DNA of 5,964 bases from Hyphomicrobiales bacterium (GTDB lineage: Bacteria; Pseudomonadota; Alphaproteobacteria; Rhizobiales; JAJFHC01): contig JAJFHC010000311.1 of assembly GCA_021775835.1 (NCBI GenBank), positions 1-5,964 of the forward strand, given 5' to 3'. Below the pieces are notes generated by a model. That model did no database searches and was not told the origin of the DNA. It saw nothing but the letters and a program-made list of their open reading frames with translations. How positions within the stretch are numbered: position 1 is the first letter of the stretch; each line of letters opens with the position of its first letter. Positions 1 through 5,699 of this stretch are shown in pieces. The translations under genes were made by a program, and so were the position numbers.

Positions 1-57
1 GATTATACGCTTACGGATGAAATTAAATATATTGAGCCGAAGGCGCGGGTTTATTAA
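1..57 (+). CDS. Possible 3' end of an upstream gene (partial, unknown product)
   Basis: Reading from base 1, one frame stays open for 18 codons (DYTLTDEIKYIEPKARVY) and ends at a TAA at 55-57, six bases before the ATG of the next small gene. Of the other two plus-strand frames, one stops within about 20 bases and the other gives an unconvincing basic peptide running into the next gene. The tail is charged and polar and shows no recognisable motif. Base composition is AT-rich (23 of 60 G+C in 1-60), like the following gene and unlike the rest of the window. The tight spacing suggests co-transcription. With only 18 codons visible, the product cannot be named and coding status is tentative. Confidence 0.35.
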   Translation, partial: DYTLTDEIKYIEPKARVY

Positions 58-63
58 GACCTT

Positions 64-282
64 ATGGTTTTAGAGATAGACACATATGCAACGGTGATTG
101 TTGGGTATTATGTCTGCGATCTGATCTTAACGCTTGGATTCCTGAGTTGGTTTTTTATCCGGCTTGATTCAATTATTGCAAGAAATGGATCGATCGATCT
201 TTTTCATAATGTGATTTTTCGGTTGTTCCCATGGCAATTATTACTTTATGGGGCCTACCGATTTCTCTATTTTCTTCTTTGA
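64..282 (+). CDS. Small AT-rich two-helix membrane protein, unknown function
   Basis: This 72-residue protein was not recognised as a known family. It has two hydrophobic stretches, about residues 10-32 (VIVGYYVCDLILTLGFLSWF and following) and about residues 46-72, joined by a short polar loop with DSIIARNGSID. It is therefore predicted to be an inner-membrane hairpin protein. The C-terminus is very aromatic, ending YRFLYFLL. The start at 64 has only a weak AAGA ribosome site four bases upstream. It begins six bases after the putative upstream stop, so translational coupling is likely. G+C is about 37% (67 of 180 in 61-240), far below the downstream genes, which suggests recent acquisition. 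A strong terminator immediately overlapping the stop supports a real plus-strand transcript. It could be an immunity or accessory protein of whatever lies upstream, but nothing in the sequence proves that. Confidence 0.5.
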   Translation: MVLEIDTYATVIVGYYVCDLILTLGFLSWFFIRLDSIIARNGSIDLFHNVIFRLFPWQLLLYGAYRFLYFLL

Positions 283-328
283 GCCTCAAACTGGCGCCGA
301 TAATTCGGCGTTGGCTCGGATTTTTTTT
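278..328 (+). terminator. Rho-independent terminator after the small membrane protein gene
   Basis: An outer stem GAGCC (281-285) pairs with GGCTC (313-317) and can extend with T278-T280 against GGA 318-320. An inner stem CGCCGA (295-300) pairs with TCGGCG (305-310) around a TAAT loop. A run of eight T (321-328) follows the outer stem directly. The TGA stop of the upstream gene (280-282) lies in the 5' arm. This is the classic layout for intrinsic termination on the plus strand and separates the AT-rich left edge from the cytochrome gene. Confidence 0.7.
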
Positions 329-431
329 GATCGCGTGTACCCGTCTATTGCGCGCGAATCGAAACACCATTTCCCAATAGGGGCGATGGCGGCGGCCCGC
401 GCAATCTGATAGCCTCCCCCATGCATGCTTT

Positions 432-440
432 GGGAGAGAG
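432..440 (+). promoter_or_regulatory. Ribosome binding site of the cytochrome c gene
   Basis: The purine run GGGAGAGAG ends two bases before the ATG at 443, with its GGGAG core six bases upstream. It favours 443 over the in-frame ATG at 425, which would put MLWERD ahead of the hydrophobic signal and place the purine run inside the coding sequence. A CTCCC at 414-418 is complementary to GGGAG 432-436 and could fold over this site. Confidence 0.7.
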
Positions 441-442
441 AC

Positions 443-1324
443 ATGCGCATTGCAGTTCTGATGATGTTGACGGCCGCGAGCTTCGCCGCGATCGGGTTTG
501 GCGGCGTTTATGCGTTGAGTGAGGCAAAGCTGCGCGACGTTACGCCGGGCGCACCCTTCGACCATCCGATACCAACGGACGCTGCCGCGATTGAACAGGG
601 CCGTCATGTTGCGCGCACGCGCGGTTGCTTTGGGTGCCACGGGCAGCAACTTCAGGGCAAAGATTTCGGCGAACAATGGGACTGGCCGGCGCGGGCCGTC
701 GCGCCCAATCTCGCGGCCTACGCTCGGGATAACACACCCGCCATCATGGAAGCAGCGATCCGGCAAGGCATTGGCCGTGACGGCAAGGCCCTTGTCTCCA
801 TGCCGTCTTTCAATTTCGCGCGGCTCACCGACGAAGACACAGCCGCCCTTATCGCCTTTATGCAATCTGCACCCATCGCAGAAAGCGATTTACCCAAACC
901 AAAACTCGGTTGGTCGGCCCGCCTCGATTTCGCCGTTGGTGCAGAAACACATATGGCGCAATGGGCGGCCAAGGTCCCGCCTTTGCGCGTTGATGCACAG
1001 GAATATCCGCAACGCGCGCGCGGCGAATATCTTGCGATGACCATGTGCAACGAATGCCATGGGCTCGATCTGCGCGGCGCAACCCTAGACCCGCCGTCAA
1101 CGCCCGATCTTGCGATCGTCGCGTCCTACACGAAGGAGGATTTCACGAACCTTTTGCACACAGGCGTCGCCGCCGGCGGGCGAAAACTCGAACTGATGTC
1201 GCTCGTCGCGCCGGACCGTTATCCTGAACTCAGCGAATTAGAAATCGACGATCTCCATGCGTTTCTTACAACGCTCGCTGAAAAACCGGCGCGCGCGCCT
1301 GTCTTTTGGCGACCCGTTCGCTGA
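443..1324 (+). CDS. Diheme cytochrome c, exported or membrane-anchored
   Basis: The protein is 293 residues from the ATG at 443. Residues 3-24 form a hydrophobic export signal. VYA at 22-24 could be a signal peptidase I site; otherwise the segment would act as an anchor, so the protein works on the periplasmic face. Two class I cytochrome c domains follow. The first has the heme motif CFGCH at 62-66, with Met120 in SMPSF as the likely axial ligand. The second has CNECH at 202-206, with Met252 in ELMSL as the likely ligand. This two-domain layout is known from electron-transfer subunits that pass electrons from periplasmic dehydrogenases to the respiratory chain. No dehydrogenase partner gene is present in the window, so the electron donor is unknown. 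The gene stands alone between a terminator and a convergent gene. Diheme cytochrome c is secure; the exact role is not. Confidence 0.93.
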   Translation: MRIAVLMMLTAASFAAIGFGGVYALSEAKLRDVTPGAPFDHPIPTDAAAIEQGRHVARTRGCFGCHGQQLQGKDFGEQWDWPARAVAPNLAAYARDNTPAIMEAAIRQGIGRDGKALVSMPSFNFARLTDEDTAALIAFMQSAPIAESDLPKPKLGWSARLDFAVGAETHMAQWAAKVPPLRVDAQEYPQRARGEYLAMTMCNECHGLDLRGATLDPPSTPDLAIVASYTKEDFTNLLHTGVAAGGRKLELMSLVAPDRYPELSELEIDDLHAFLTTLAEKPARAPVFWRPVR

Positions 1325-1361
1325 ACGCAGCAACGGTCTTCCTATTGTCGGGATTTGTCCG

Positions 1362-2537
1362 CTAACGCCGGAAATTCAACGTCGCTTCGATGCGCTGTTG
1401 CGGGCGCGGCGCGCCATCGACAGTTCGTGGGTCGAAACGCCACTTCGTGACGGCGGCAACGGCGGCGTCTTCAAAACAATCATTCGAAGCTGCCGTCACC
1501 CGCGGATTGGTTGGGCGGCCATTGGCGTTGACGTCAAAGATCACTGCAACGGTTTCAAGCGCACCAGCGCCGCGTTCACATCGAGCCGGGTATTGCGGTC
1601 CAATAGAACGAACAAGCCGCGCATCAACAACGACCGGTTGCGGCGCAGCCGGCTGAACAATCGCAGGCGTAATTTCCGTTGGCTGAATGTCCGGCTGTTC
1701 CGGCGATGGCGTTTCAATGATCGGCGCTGTGACATCCGGTGACGGTCCTTCGGCGCGAACGGTCGACAGGAGCGGCGCAGCAATCGGTTGCTCAGCGAGA
1801 GGCAATGCGGCATCGGACGTTTCAGCCTGTGGCTCGGCCGGCGCTGCAGTTTCCAACGACGCGGCGGCCAATGGAGCCGGCGCGACCTCACCTGGAATTT
1901 CCGCAGGCGGCGGTGCGAGCGCGGCGTTTTTGTCTGCGCCGTCTTCGATCACAGAATCAGCGCCAACAGGCGGGATCGGCAAAACGGCGTAGCCTCGCTC
2001 CGCAGCAGCAGGGCGTGGGCGCGGCGCCTCGGCCCGGGTTTCGGACACGCGCACGCGCGACGGCGCATTCGCTGCGTCAGCGCTTTCGTCAGCGCCGCTA
2101 TTGCTGGCAATTTGCAGGGTAATCCAGAGGGCGAATCCAAGGATGACGACAATCCCGAACATGGAAATGACCTTCACGCCGGAGCTGGCCTCATAGGCCG
2201 GCACAGCGGAAGGACGGTCGTCCCGCATTGGCTCTGGTCGCGCCGCGGTGACTTCCCTGCGAAATTCGACCGCGATGGCGTCTGCGTCGAGCCCCAGATA
2301 GGCGGCGTAAACCCTCACAAATCCAACCGCATAGGGCGTCGCCGGCAGCGCGCCCGTGTTCCCGGTTTCAATAGCTTCGATATGGGCTGGTTTAATTTTT
2401 GTCGCCGCCGCGACGTCTGGAATTTCGAGACCGGCGGCAAGACGCGCGCTCGCCAGAAACGGACCCGCCCCATCGCCCGCCGCAGCCGCCCGAGTGGCGG
2501 TGAGATCGATAATTTCTGCGGATTTCTCCTGAGACAT
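1362..2537 (-). CDS. RodZ-like HTH, one TM helix, Pro/Ala-rich linker and TonB-like C-terminal domain
   Basis: The 391-residue protein reads in four parts. Residues about 26-95 are a RodZ-type helix-turn-helix (HTH_25): LASARLAAGLEIPDVAAATK, then the family-typical PYAVGFVRVYAAYLGLD. Residues about 123-145 are a single transmembrane helix. Residues about 146-305 are a low-complexity Pro/Ala/Glu-rich spacer. Residues about 306-391 match the TonB C-terminal fold: PQYPARC, VAVIFDVNANG, the AVTKWRFDP signature and a final beta strand EATLNF. Topology should be a cytoplasmic N-terminus and periplasmic C-terminus. Cys320 and Cys354 sit in the periplasmic domain and could form a disulfide. RodZ organises MreB in rod-shaped cells, while TonB carries energy to outer-membrane receptors; which role applies here cannot be decided. 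There is no neighbouring exbBD or receptor gene. The ATG at 2537 is the only ATG before an in-frame TGA at 2556-2558; it has only a weak AAGG just upstream. Confidence 0.87.
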   Translation of the reverse strand: MSQEKSAEIIDLTATRAAAAGDGAGPFLASARLAAGLEIPDVAAATKIKPAHIEAIETGNTGALPATPYAVGFVRVYAAYLGLDADAIAVEFRREVTAARPEPMRDDRPSAVPAYEASSGVKVISMFGIVVILGFALWITLQIASNSGADESADAANAPSRVRVSETRAEAPRPRPAAAERGYAVLPIPPVGADSVIEDGADKNAALAPPPAEIPGEVAPAPLAAASLETAAPAEPQAETSDAALPLAEQPIAAPLLSTVRAEGPSPDVTAPIIETPSPEQPDIQPTEITPAIVQPAAPQPVVVDARLVRSIGPQYPARCERGAGALETVAVIFDVNANGRPTNPRVTAASNDCFEDAAVAAVTKWRFDPRTVDGAPRPQQRIEATLNFRR

Positions 2538-2671
2538 GCCTTGTATTAACCCTACTCACACAACTGACGGGACCGCATTTGGGCGATCCAATGGATACGC
2601 TGCTGACGAAGCACGTTCGGCGCCATCAATCCCGCCCTTTCGGAACTGTCATAAAGCCGTTCGTTCGCTTG

Positions 2672-2701
2672 TCGTCCATGTTAACATGAAAACTCGTCCA
2701 T
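2672..2701. promoter_or_regulatory. Candidate operator upstream of the crotonase gene
   Basis: A perfect 12-bp palindrome CATGTTAACATG (2677-2688) sits 42 bp upstream of the crotonase start codon. It is bracketed by two copies of TCGTCCAT (2672-2679 and 2694-2701) spaced exactly 22 bp, about two helical turns. Dyad symmetry at this distance is typical of a repressor site. No clear -35/-10 pair was found in the 193-bp divergent spacer, so the assignment rests on symmetry alone. Confidence 0.35.
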
Positions 2702-2716
2702 CGCCCAATCTAAATC

Positions 2717-2722
2717 TGAGGG
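2717..2722 (+). promoter_or_regulatory. Ribosome binding site deciding the crotonase start
   Basis: TGAGGG lies eight bases before the ATG at 2731. The same frame stays open back to an ATG at 2536, but that start has no good ribosome site. It would also add 65 residues with no crotonase similarity and would lie opposite the start codon of the divergent gene. The site therefore supports 2731. Confidence 0.7.
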
Positions 2723-2730
2723 AATTGCCC

Positions 2731-3567
2731 ATGGCTTATGCGTCTTTCACCGTCGACATCGCGGACGACGTCGCGCATCTGCGCTTTTGCCGGCCGGAAA
2801 AAGCCAACTCGATGAACGCCGATTACTGGCGGGAATTGCCTGAGGCAGTGAACGACATTTCCGACAACGCCAAGGCGCGGGTCATTGTTCTGTCTGCGGA
2901 GGGAAAACACTTCTCCGCGGGCATGGATATCTCCGTTTTCATGGAGGACGGCCTGGAGGCGGAGGGCGCAAATCGCGAAATCAAGGCGGAAGCCTTCCGG
3001 CACAAGGTAAAACAACTGCAGAATTCGTTCTCGGCGCTTGAAAATGCCCGCCAGCCCGTGCTGGCCGCCATTCAGGGCGGCGCTATCGGCGGCGCTGTCG
3101 ATCTCGTGACCGCATGTGATTGCCGCTATGCGTCGGAGGACGCATTTTTCTGCGTGCAGGAAACAGCGATTGGCATGACAGCGGATGTGGGCACCTTTCC
3201 GCGGCTGATGAAAGTGATGCCGGAAGGCTGGGCGCGCCAGATCTGTTACACCGCCGAACGCCTGCCTGCGGCCAAAGCAAAGGAAATCGGCCTCGTCAAT
3301 GAAGTCTTCCCGACCCATGAGGCGTTGCTTGAAGGCGTCATGGCCATCGCCCGCCAGGTCGCCGCGCATTCGCCGCTCGCCGTCACCGGAGCAAAACGTA
3401 TGGCCAATTACGCCCGCGACCACTCTACCGCCGACGCCCTCGACTATGTCGCCGTCTGGAACGCCGCCATGCTGAGCGGCGACGACATCAAAAAGAGCTA
3501 CATGGCGAAAATGGAGAAGCGCGCGCCGCAATACGATGAATTGAAGCCGTTGAAGACCGGTCTTTAG
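2731..3567 (+). CDS. Crotonase-family protein, probable delta3,5-delta2,4-dienoyl-CoA isomerase
   Basis: The 278-residue protein is a full-length enoyl-CoA hydratase/isomerase. The first oxyanion-hole segment is GKHFSAGMD (58-66) and the second is IQGGAIGGAVD (114-124). The stretch VDLVTACDCRYASEDAFF (123-140) followed by QETAIGMTADVG (143-154) closely resembles mammalian ECH1, the dienoyl-CoA isomerase. Its three catalytic acidic residues (rat Asp176, Glu196, Asp204) correspond to Asp124, Glu144 and Asp152 with identical spacing. The usual hydratase glutamate pair is not the pattern seen. ECH1 moves 3,5-dienoyl-CoA double bonds to the 2,4 position so that odd-position unsaturated fatty acids can enter beta-oxidation. 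No peroxisomal or mitochondrial signal is present, as expected for a bacterial cytosolic enzyme. No other beta-oxidation gene is adjacent. Family is certain; the isomerase activity is inferred from residue conservation. Confidence 0.93.
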   Translation: MAYASFTVDIADDVAHLRFCRPEKANSMNADYWRELPEAVNDISDNAKARVIVLSAEGKHFSAGMDISVFMEDGLEAEGANREIKAEAFRHKVKQLQNSFSALENARQPVLAAIQGGAIGGAVDLVTACDCRYASEDAFFCVQETAIGMTADVGTFPRLMKVMPEGWARQICYTAERLPAAKAKEIGLVNEVFPTHEALLEGVMAIARQVAAHSPLAVTGAKRMANYARDHSTADALDYVAVWNAAMLSGDDIKKSYMAKMEKRAPQYDELKPLKTGL

Positions 3568-3650
3568 GCGCGTCGAGACGTCTCATGGCTGCGCCGCTGC
3601 ACGCGCCTTTCCTCTCCGGGCAAGGGGCTATAGAATGGCCGTAGAGCAAT

Positions 3651-3686
3651 TTCACCCACAGACCCTAATTCACCCACAGACGATAA
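3651..3686 (+). repeat. 18-bp tandem repeat in the sdhB leader
   Basis: Two adjacent 18-bp units, TTCACCCACAGACCCTAA (3651-3668) and TTCACCCACAGACGATAA (3669-3686), match at 16 of 18 positions; the first 13 bases are identical. The array ends just before the GG of the weak TAAGG ribosome site (3684-3688) of sdhB, so it probably lies in the 5' untranslated region or the promoter. It could be a recent slippage duplication or a paired protein- or RNA-binding site. Confidence 0.8.
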
Positions 3687-3699
3687 GGCGACGCGCAAC

Positions 3700-4518
3700 A
3701 TGGTCCAACTGACGCTGCCGAAGAATTCAAAAGTGAACGGGGCTGGGAAGCACTTCCCAGCCAAGGGCGGCGGCGACAATATTCGCACGTTTAAAGTCTA
3801 TCGATATGATCCTGATGCGGATGAAAATCCGCGCATGGATTCTTACGAGATCGACATGACTGGCGTCTCGATGGTGCTCGATGCGCTGATCAAGATTAAA
3901 AACGAGATTGACCCGACCCTGGCCTTTCGCCGGTCCTGCCGGGAAGGCGTATGCGGATCATGTGCGTTCAACATCAACGGCGCCAACACGCTGGCCTGCA
4001 CCAAGGCGATGGATGAAATCGGCGGCGGCGACGTTACAGTCTATCCGCTGCCCCACCAGCCCGTGCTCAAGGATCTCGTCACCGATCTTTCAAATTTTTA
4101 CAAACAGCACGCCTATGTCGAGCCATTCCTCAAAGCCAAAGACGATGAGCCCGACACAGAATGGCGCCAGTCCCAGGAAGAACGCGCCAAGCTCGACGGC
4201 CTTTACGAATGTATCCTATGCGCCTGCTGTTCGACATCGTGCCCGTCCTATTGGTGGAACGGCGAGAAGGAAGGCGGCGCGGAAGAATATCTCGGCCCCG
4301 CAGCGCTTCTGCAGGCCCATCGCTGGCTTGCGGACAGCCGTGATCAGTTCACGAATGAACGTCTCGACAAGCTTGAGGACGAGTTTAAACTCTACCGCTG
4401 CCACACCATCATGAACTGCACGCAGGTCTGTCCGAAGCACCTCAATCCCGCCAAGGCAATCGCGGAAATTAAAAAACAGATGGTCAATCGACCGGCGGAA
4501 AAAGAAACGGCGAAGTAG
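3700..4518 (+). CDS. sdhB: Succinate dehydrogenase iron-sulfur subunit (complex II)
   Basis: SdhB carries electrons from the FAD of SdhA to quinone at the inner face of the cytoplasmic membrane. The 272 residues contain every expected cluster ligand. Cys80, Cys85, Cys88 and Cys100 ([10 protein letters not shown] and LAC) bind the [2Fe-2S] cluster. Cys171, Cys174, Cys177 and Cys244 fit the [4Fe-4S] cluster. Cys181, Cys234 and Cys240 fit the [3Fe-4S] cluster, by alignment with E. coli SdhB. The quinone-site tryptophan in PSYWWN is Trp186. The opening [12 protein letters not shown] is typical of alphaproteobacterial SdhB, which fixes the start at 3700; the ribosome site TAAGG (3684-3688) is weak and eleven bases away. 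The gene is normally last in sdhCDAB. Here the gene upstream is a crotonase and no other sdh gene follows, so it appears to be a separate unit needing its own promoter, unless the rest lies far away. Nothing suggests loss of function. Confidence 0.98.
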   Translation: MVQLTLPKNSKVNGAGKHFPAKGGGDNIRTFKVYRYDPDADENPRMDSYEIDMTGVSMVLDALIKIKNEIDPTLAFRRSCREGVCGSCAFNINGANTLACTKAMDEIGGGDVTVYPLPHQPVLKDLVTDLSNFYKQHAYVEPFLKAKDDEPDTEWRQSQEERAKLDGLYECILCACCSTSCPSYWWNGEKEGGAEEYLGPAALLQAHRWLADSRDQFTNERLDKLEDEFKLYRCHTIMNCTQVCPKHLNPAKAIAEIKKQMVNRPAEKETAK

Positions 4519-4550
4519 GGGTTTCGCCAACAAGCGGCTGTCATTTCAAT

Positions 4551-4592
4551 CTGGGGCAGTAGATTCCAGGTTTGACCTGAAGGCCGCCCCGG
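4551..4592 (+). other. Nested hairpin downstream of sdhB, possible transcript 3' end
   Basis: An outer 7-bp stem pairs CTGGGGC (4551-4557) with GCCCCGG (4586-4592), including one G-U pair. Inside it, CAGGT (4567-4571) and ACCTG (4575-4579) form a perfect small hairpin with a TTG loop. It begins 32 bp after the sdhB stop. No T-tract follows, so it is not a standard intrinsic terminator. It may stabilise the 3' end of the sdhB mRNA or act with Rho. Confidence 0.4.
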
Positions 4593-4723
4593 AGTGAACA
4601 AAGATACATTTGTTGCACCGCACACAGATTAAATTTTCAAAAAAGCAATGTTTTCGCGGGTTCCCAAGGTCGCGCCATTAACGTTTCCCGCCGCCTTTCG
4701 TGTTAGGCTCGTCGCGCCTTCAA

Positions 4724-4730
4724 AAGGAGG
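4724..4730 (+). promoter_or_regulatory. Strong ribosome binding site of the 51-residue gene
   Basis: AAGGAGG matches the full anti-Shine-Dalgarno core and lies six bases before the ATG at 4737. It is the best ribosome site in the window and is the main reason to accept the short reading frame that follows as a gene. Confidence 0.75.
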
Positions 4731-4736
4731 CTCGAT

Positions 4737-4892
4737 ATGCGAATTACGCTTGATCTTGCTCTATTTGGCGCGATTTTTGCCTTTGCGCTGATGCTCTTTC
4801 AGAGCCCGTTTCATGCGGCGTTGGCCGGTTTGATCATCGCCGGCGCCGGTGACACACTCGTCTGGTCTGAGCCGAAAAAACCAAAAAGATAA
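4737..4892 (+). CDS. Small hydrophobic membrane protein (51 residues), unknown function
   Basis: The frame from the ATG at 4737 to the TAA at 4890-4892 encodes 51 residues. It starts MRITLDLALFGAIFAFALML, continues through FQSPFHAALAGLIIAGAG and ends with a basic tail, EPKKPKR. The two hydrophobic stretches (about 5-21 and 25-38) could form a short membrane hairpin or one helix plus an amphipathic segment. The lysine/arginine-rich end would stay in the cytoplasm. The near-perfect AAGGAGG ribosome site argues strongly for translation. It lies 218 bp after sdhB and converges with the next gene, the two stop codons being 19 bp apart. I do not recognise a family and assign no function. It is easily missed because of its length. 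Confidence 0.7.
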   Translation: MRITLDLALFGAIFAFALMLFQSPFHAALAGLIIAGAGDTLVWSEPKKPKR

Positions 4893-4911
4893 TCTTTACA
4901 CGGTCTTTAAC

Positions 4912-5622
4912 TCACGGAATATTCGCGCTCGCCTCGCTGTAACGCGAGAACGCCATGATCTTCTGCCATATTTTGCGCGACATGGCGGTGCAGTGCTGTT
5001 CGACATCACTGGCGCCGGCGGAAACTTCCGGATCGCGGCACGATTGCGAGAACAGCGCCGCGAGCTTGCCGGTGAGCGCCAGCATCTCCGAACAATAATC
5101 GAGATACCGCTCCAGTAGCGGCCCAGACAAGACATTGCCCGGCGAGGACGCGGTTTTCGGCAACGCGCTGCGATAGGGATCCTTGGTCAACTGGTGCATG
5201 TCGACGACATGGGCAATCGAGCGCAGCTCATGAAGATAGTCGAGCGCCTTGCGCCGTTTCCAATGCTCTTCGAGGCGACCAAGCGCCAACACGCCAATAC
5301 CGACAAGGACGGCGAGGTTCATCGCCGGCTCCAGAACTTGCACGAGGCCCGCCGCGTCAAAATCGACGGCGTCGTAATGCAATGTCGTCGCAATCCACAA
5401 AAACGCCGCTGCGCCAAAAAACCAGATGGAATAGACCGTCACGCGGATCGGCGTGCTCGGCCGGCGCAAGCGCTCGCTTTCAGCAGCGCAGCGCCGGGCC
5501 GTATCGGCAAGCTCCTGCGCCACAGCCTCAAGGCCGCTGTTCGGAAACCGTTCGCCAACCCGCGCCGCGAGCTTGTCGATCGTTTCAATGACTCTATCGC
5601 TGCTGAGTGTTCGGTATGGCAT
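4912..5622 (-). CDS. Conserved two-helix membrane protein of unknown function
   Basis: From the ATG at 5622 the protein has 236 residues and opens MPYRTLSSDRVIETIDKLAA. An N-terminal helical, charged segment (about 1-58) is followed by two transmembrane helices, about 61-80 (VYSIWFFGAAAFLWIATTL) and about 97-115 (EPAMNLAVLVGIGVLALG). A soluble helical part then carries HELRSIAHVVDMHQLTKDP (132-150), YLDYCSEMLALTGKLAAL (173-190) and MSRKIWQKI (214-222). I recall this layout and these segments as a conserved hypothetical family in proteobacteria, with no known function. Both ends should face the same side, probably the cytoplasm. The frame stays open upstream to 5823, but the extra 67 residues look non-coding and reach into the arsR operator. 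The start at 5622 therefore rests mainly on recalled family similarity; its ribosome site is weak. Confidence 0.78.
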   Translation of the reverse strand: MPYRTLSSDRVIETIDKLAARVGERFPNSGLEAVAQELADTARRCAAESERLRRPSTPIRVTVYSIWFFGAAAFLWIATTLHYDAVDFDAAGLVQVLEPAMNLAVLVGIGVLALGRLEEHWKRRKALDYLHELRSIAHVVDMHQLTKDPYRSALPKTASSPGNVLSGPLLERYLDYCSEMLALTGKLAALFSQSCRDPEVSAGASDVEQHCTAMSRKIWQKIMAFSRYSEASANIP

Positions 5623-5699
5623 CGCGCCCGCAGGGTCTTTCCAGCTCGGTGAAACAGGAAATGCCGCATAGTCCGTTTCGGCGGCGTCGCAAAGCGCAC

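Noticed and set aside
173..865. Long minus-strand reading frame (230 codons) opposite the cytochrome gene
   Set aside because: It is an antisense shadow of the GC-rich cytochrome gene, crosses the terminator and the intergenic region, and its arginine-rich translation has no domain features.
1325..1361. Bidirectional terminator between the two convergent genes
   Set aside because: No inverted repeat with a T-tract is visible in the 37-bp gap.
1788..2549. 253-codon plus-strand frame opposite the RodZ/TonB-like gene
   Set aside because: The translation is Arg/Trp-rich with no motif, whereas the opposite strand gives a coherent HTH-TM-linker-TonB protein.
2536..2730. 65-codon N-terminal extension of the crotonase
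   Set aside because: It has no crotonase similarity, no ribosome site, and would overlap the divergent start codon; TGAGGG supports the start at 2731.
2710..3531. 273-codon minus-strand frame opposite the crotonase gene
   Set aside because: The plus strand encodes an unmistakable crotonase; the antisense frame is a codon-bias shadow.
3605..3640. Possible terminator or dispersed repeat and a TATAGA box between the crotonase and sdhB
   Set aside because: The CTCTCCGGGCAAGGGGC stretch has only a weak four-base stem with no T-tract, and TATAGA at 3629-3634 has no matching -35 hexamer.
4669..4718. Two GTCGCGCC direct repeats upstream of the 51-residue gene
   Set aside because: Eight GC-rich bases repeated at 42-bp distance are easily expected by chance in this composition, and no promoter elements are linked to them.
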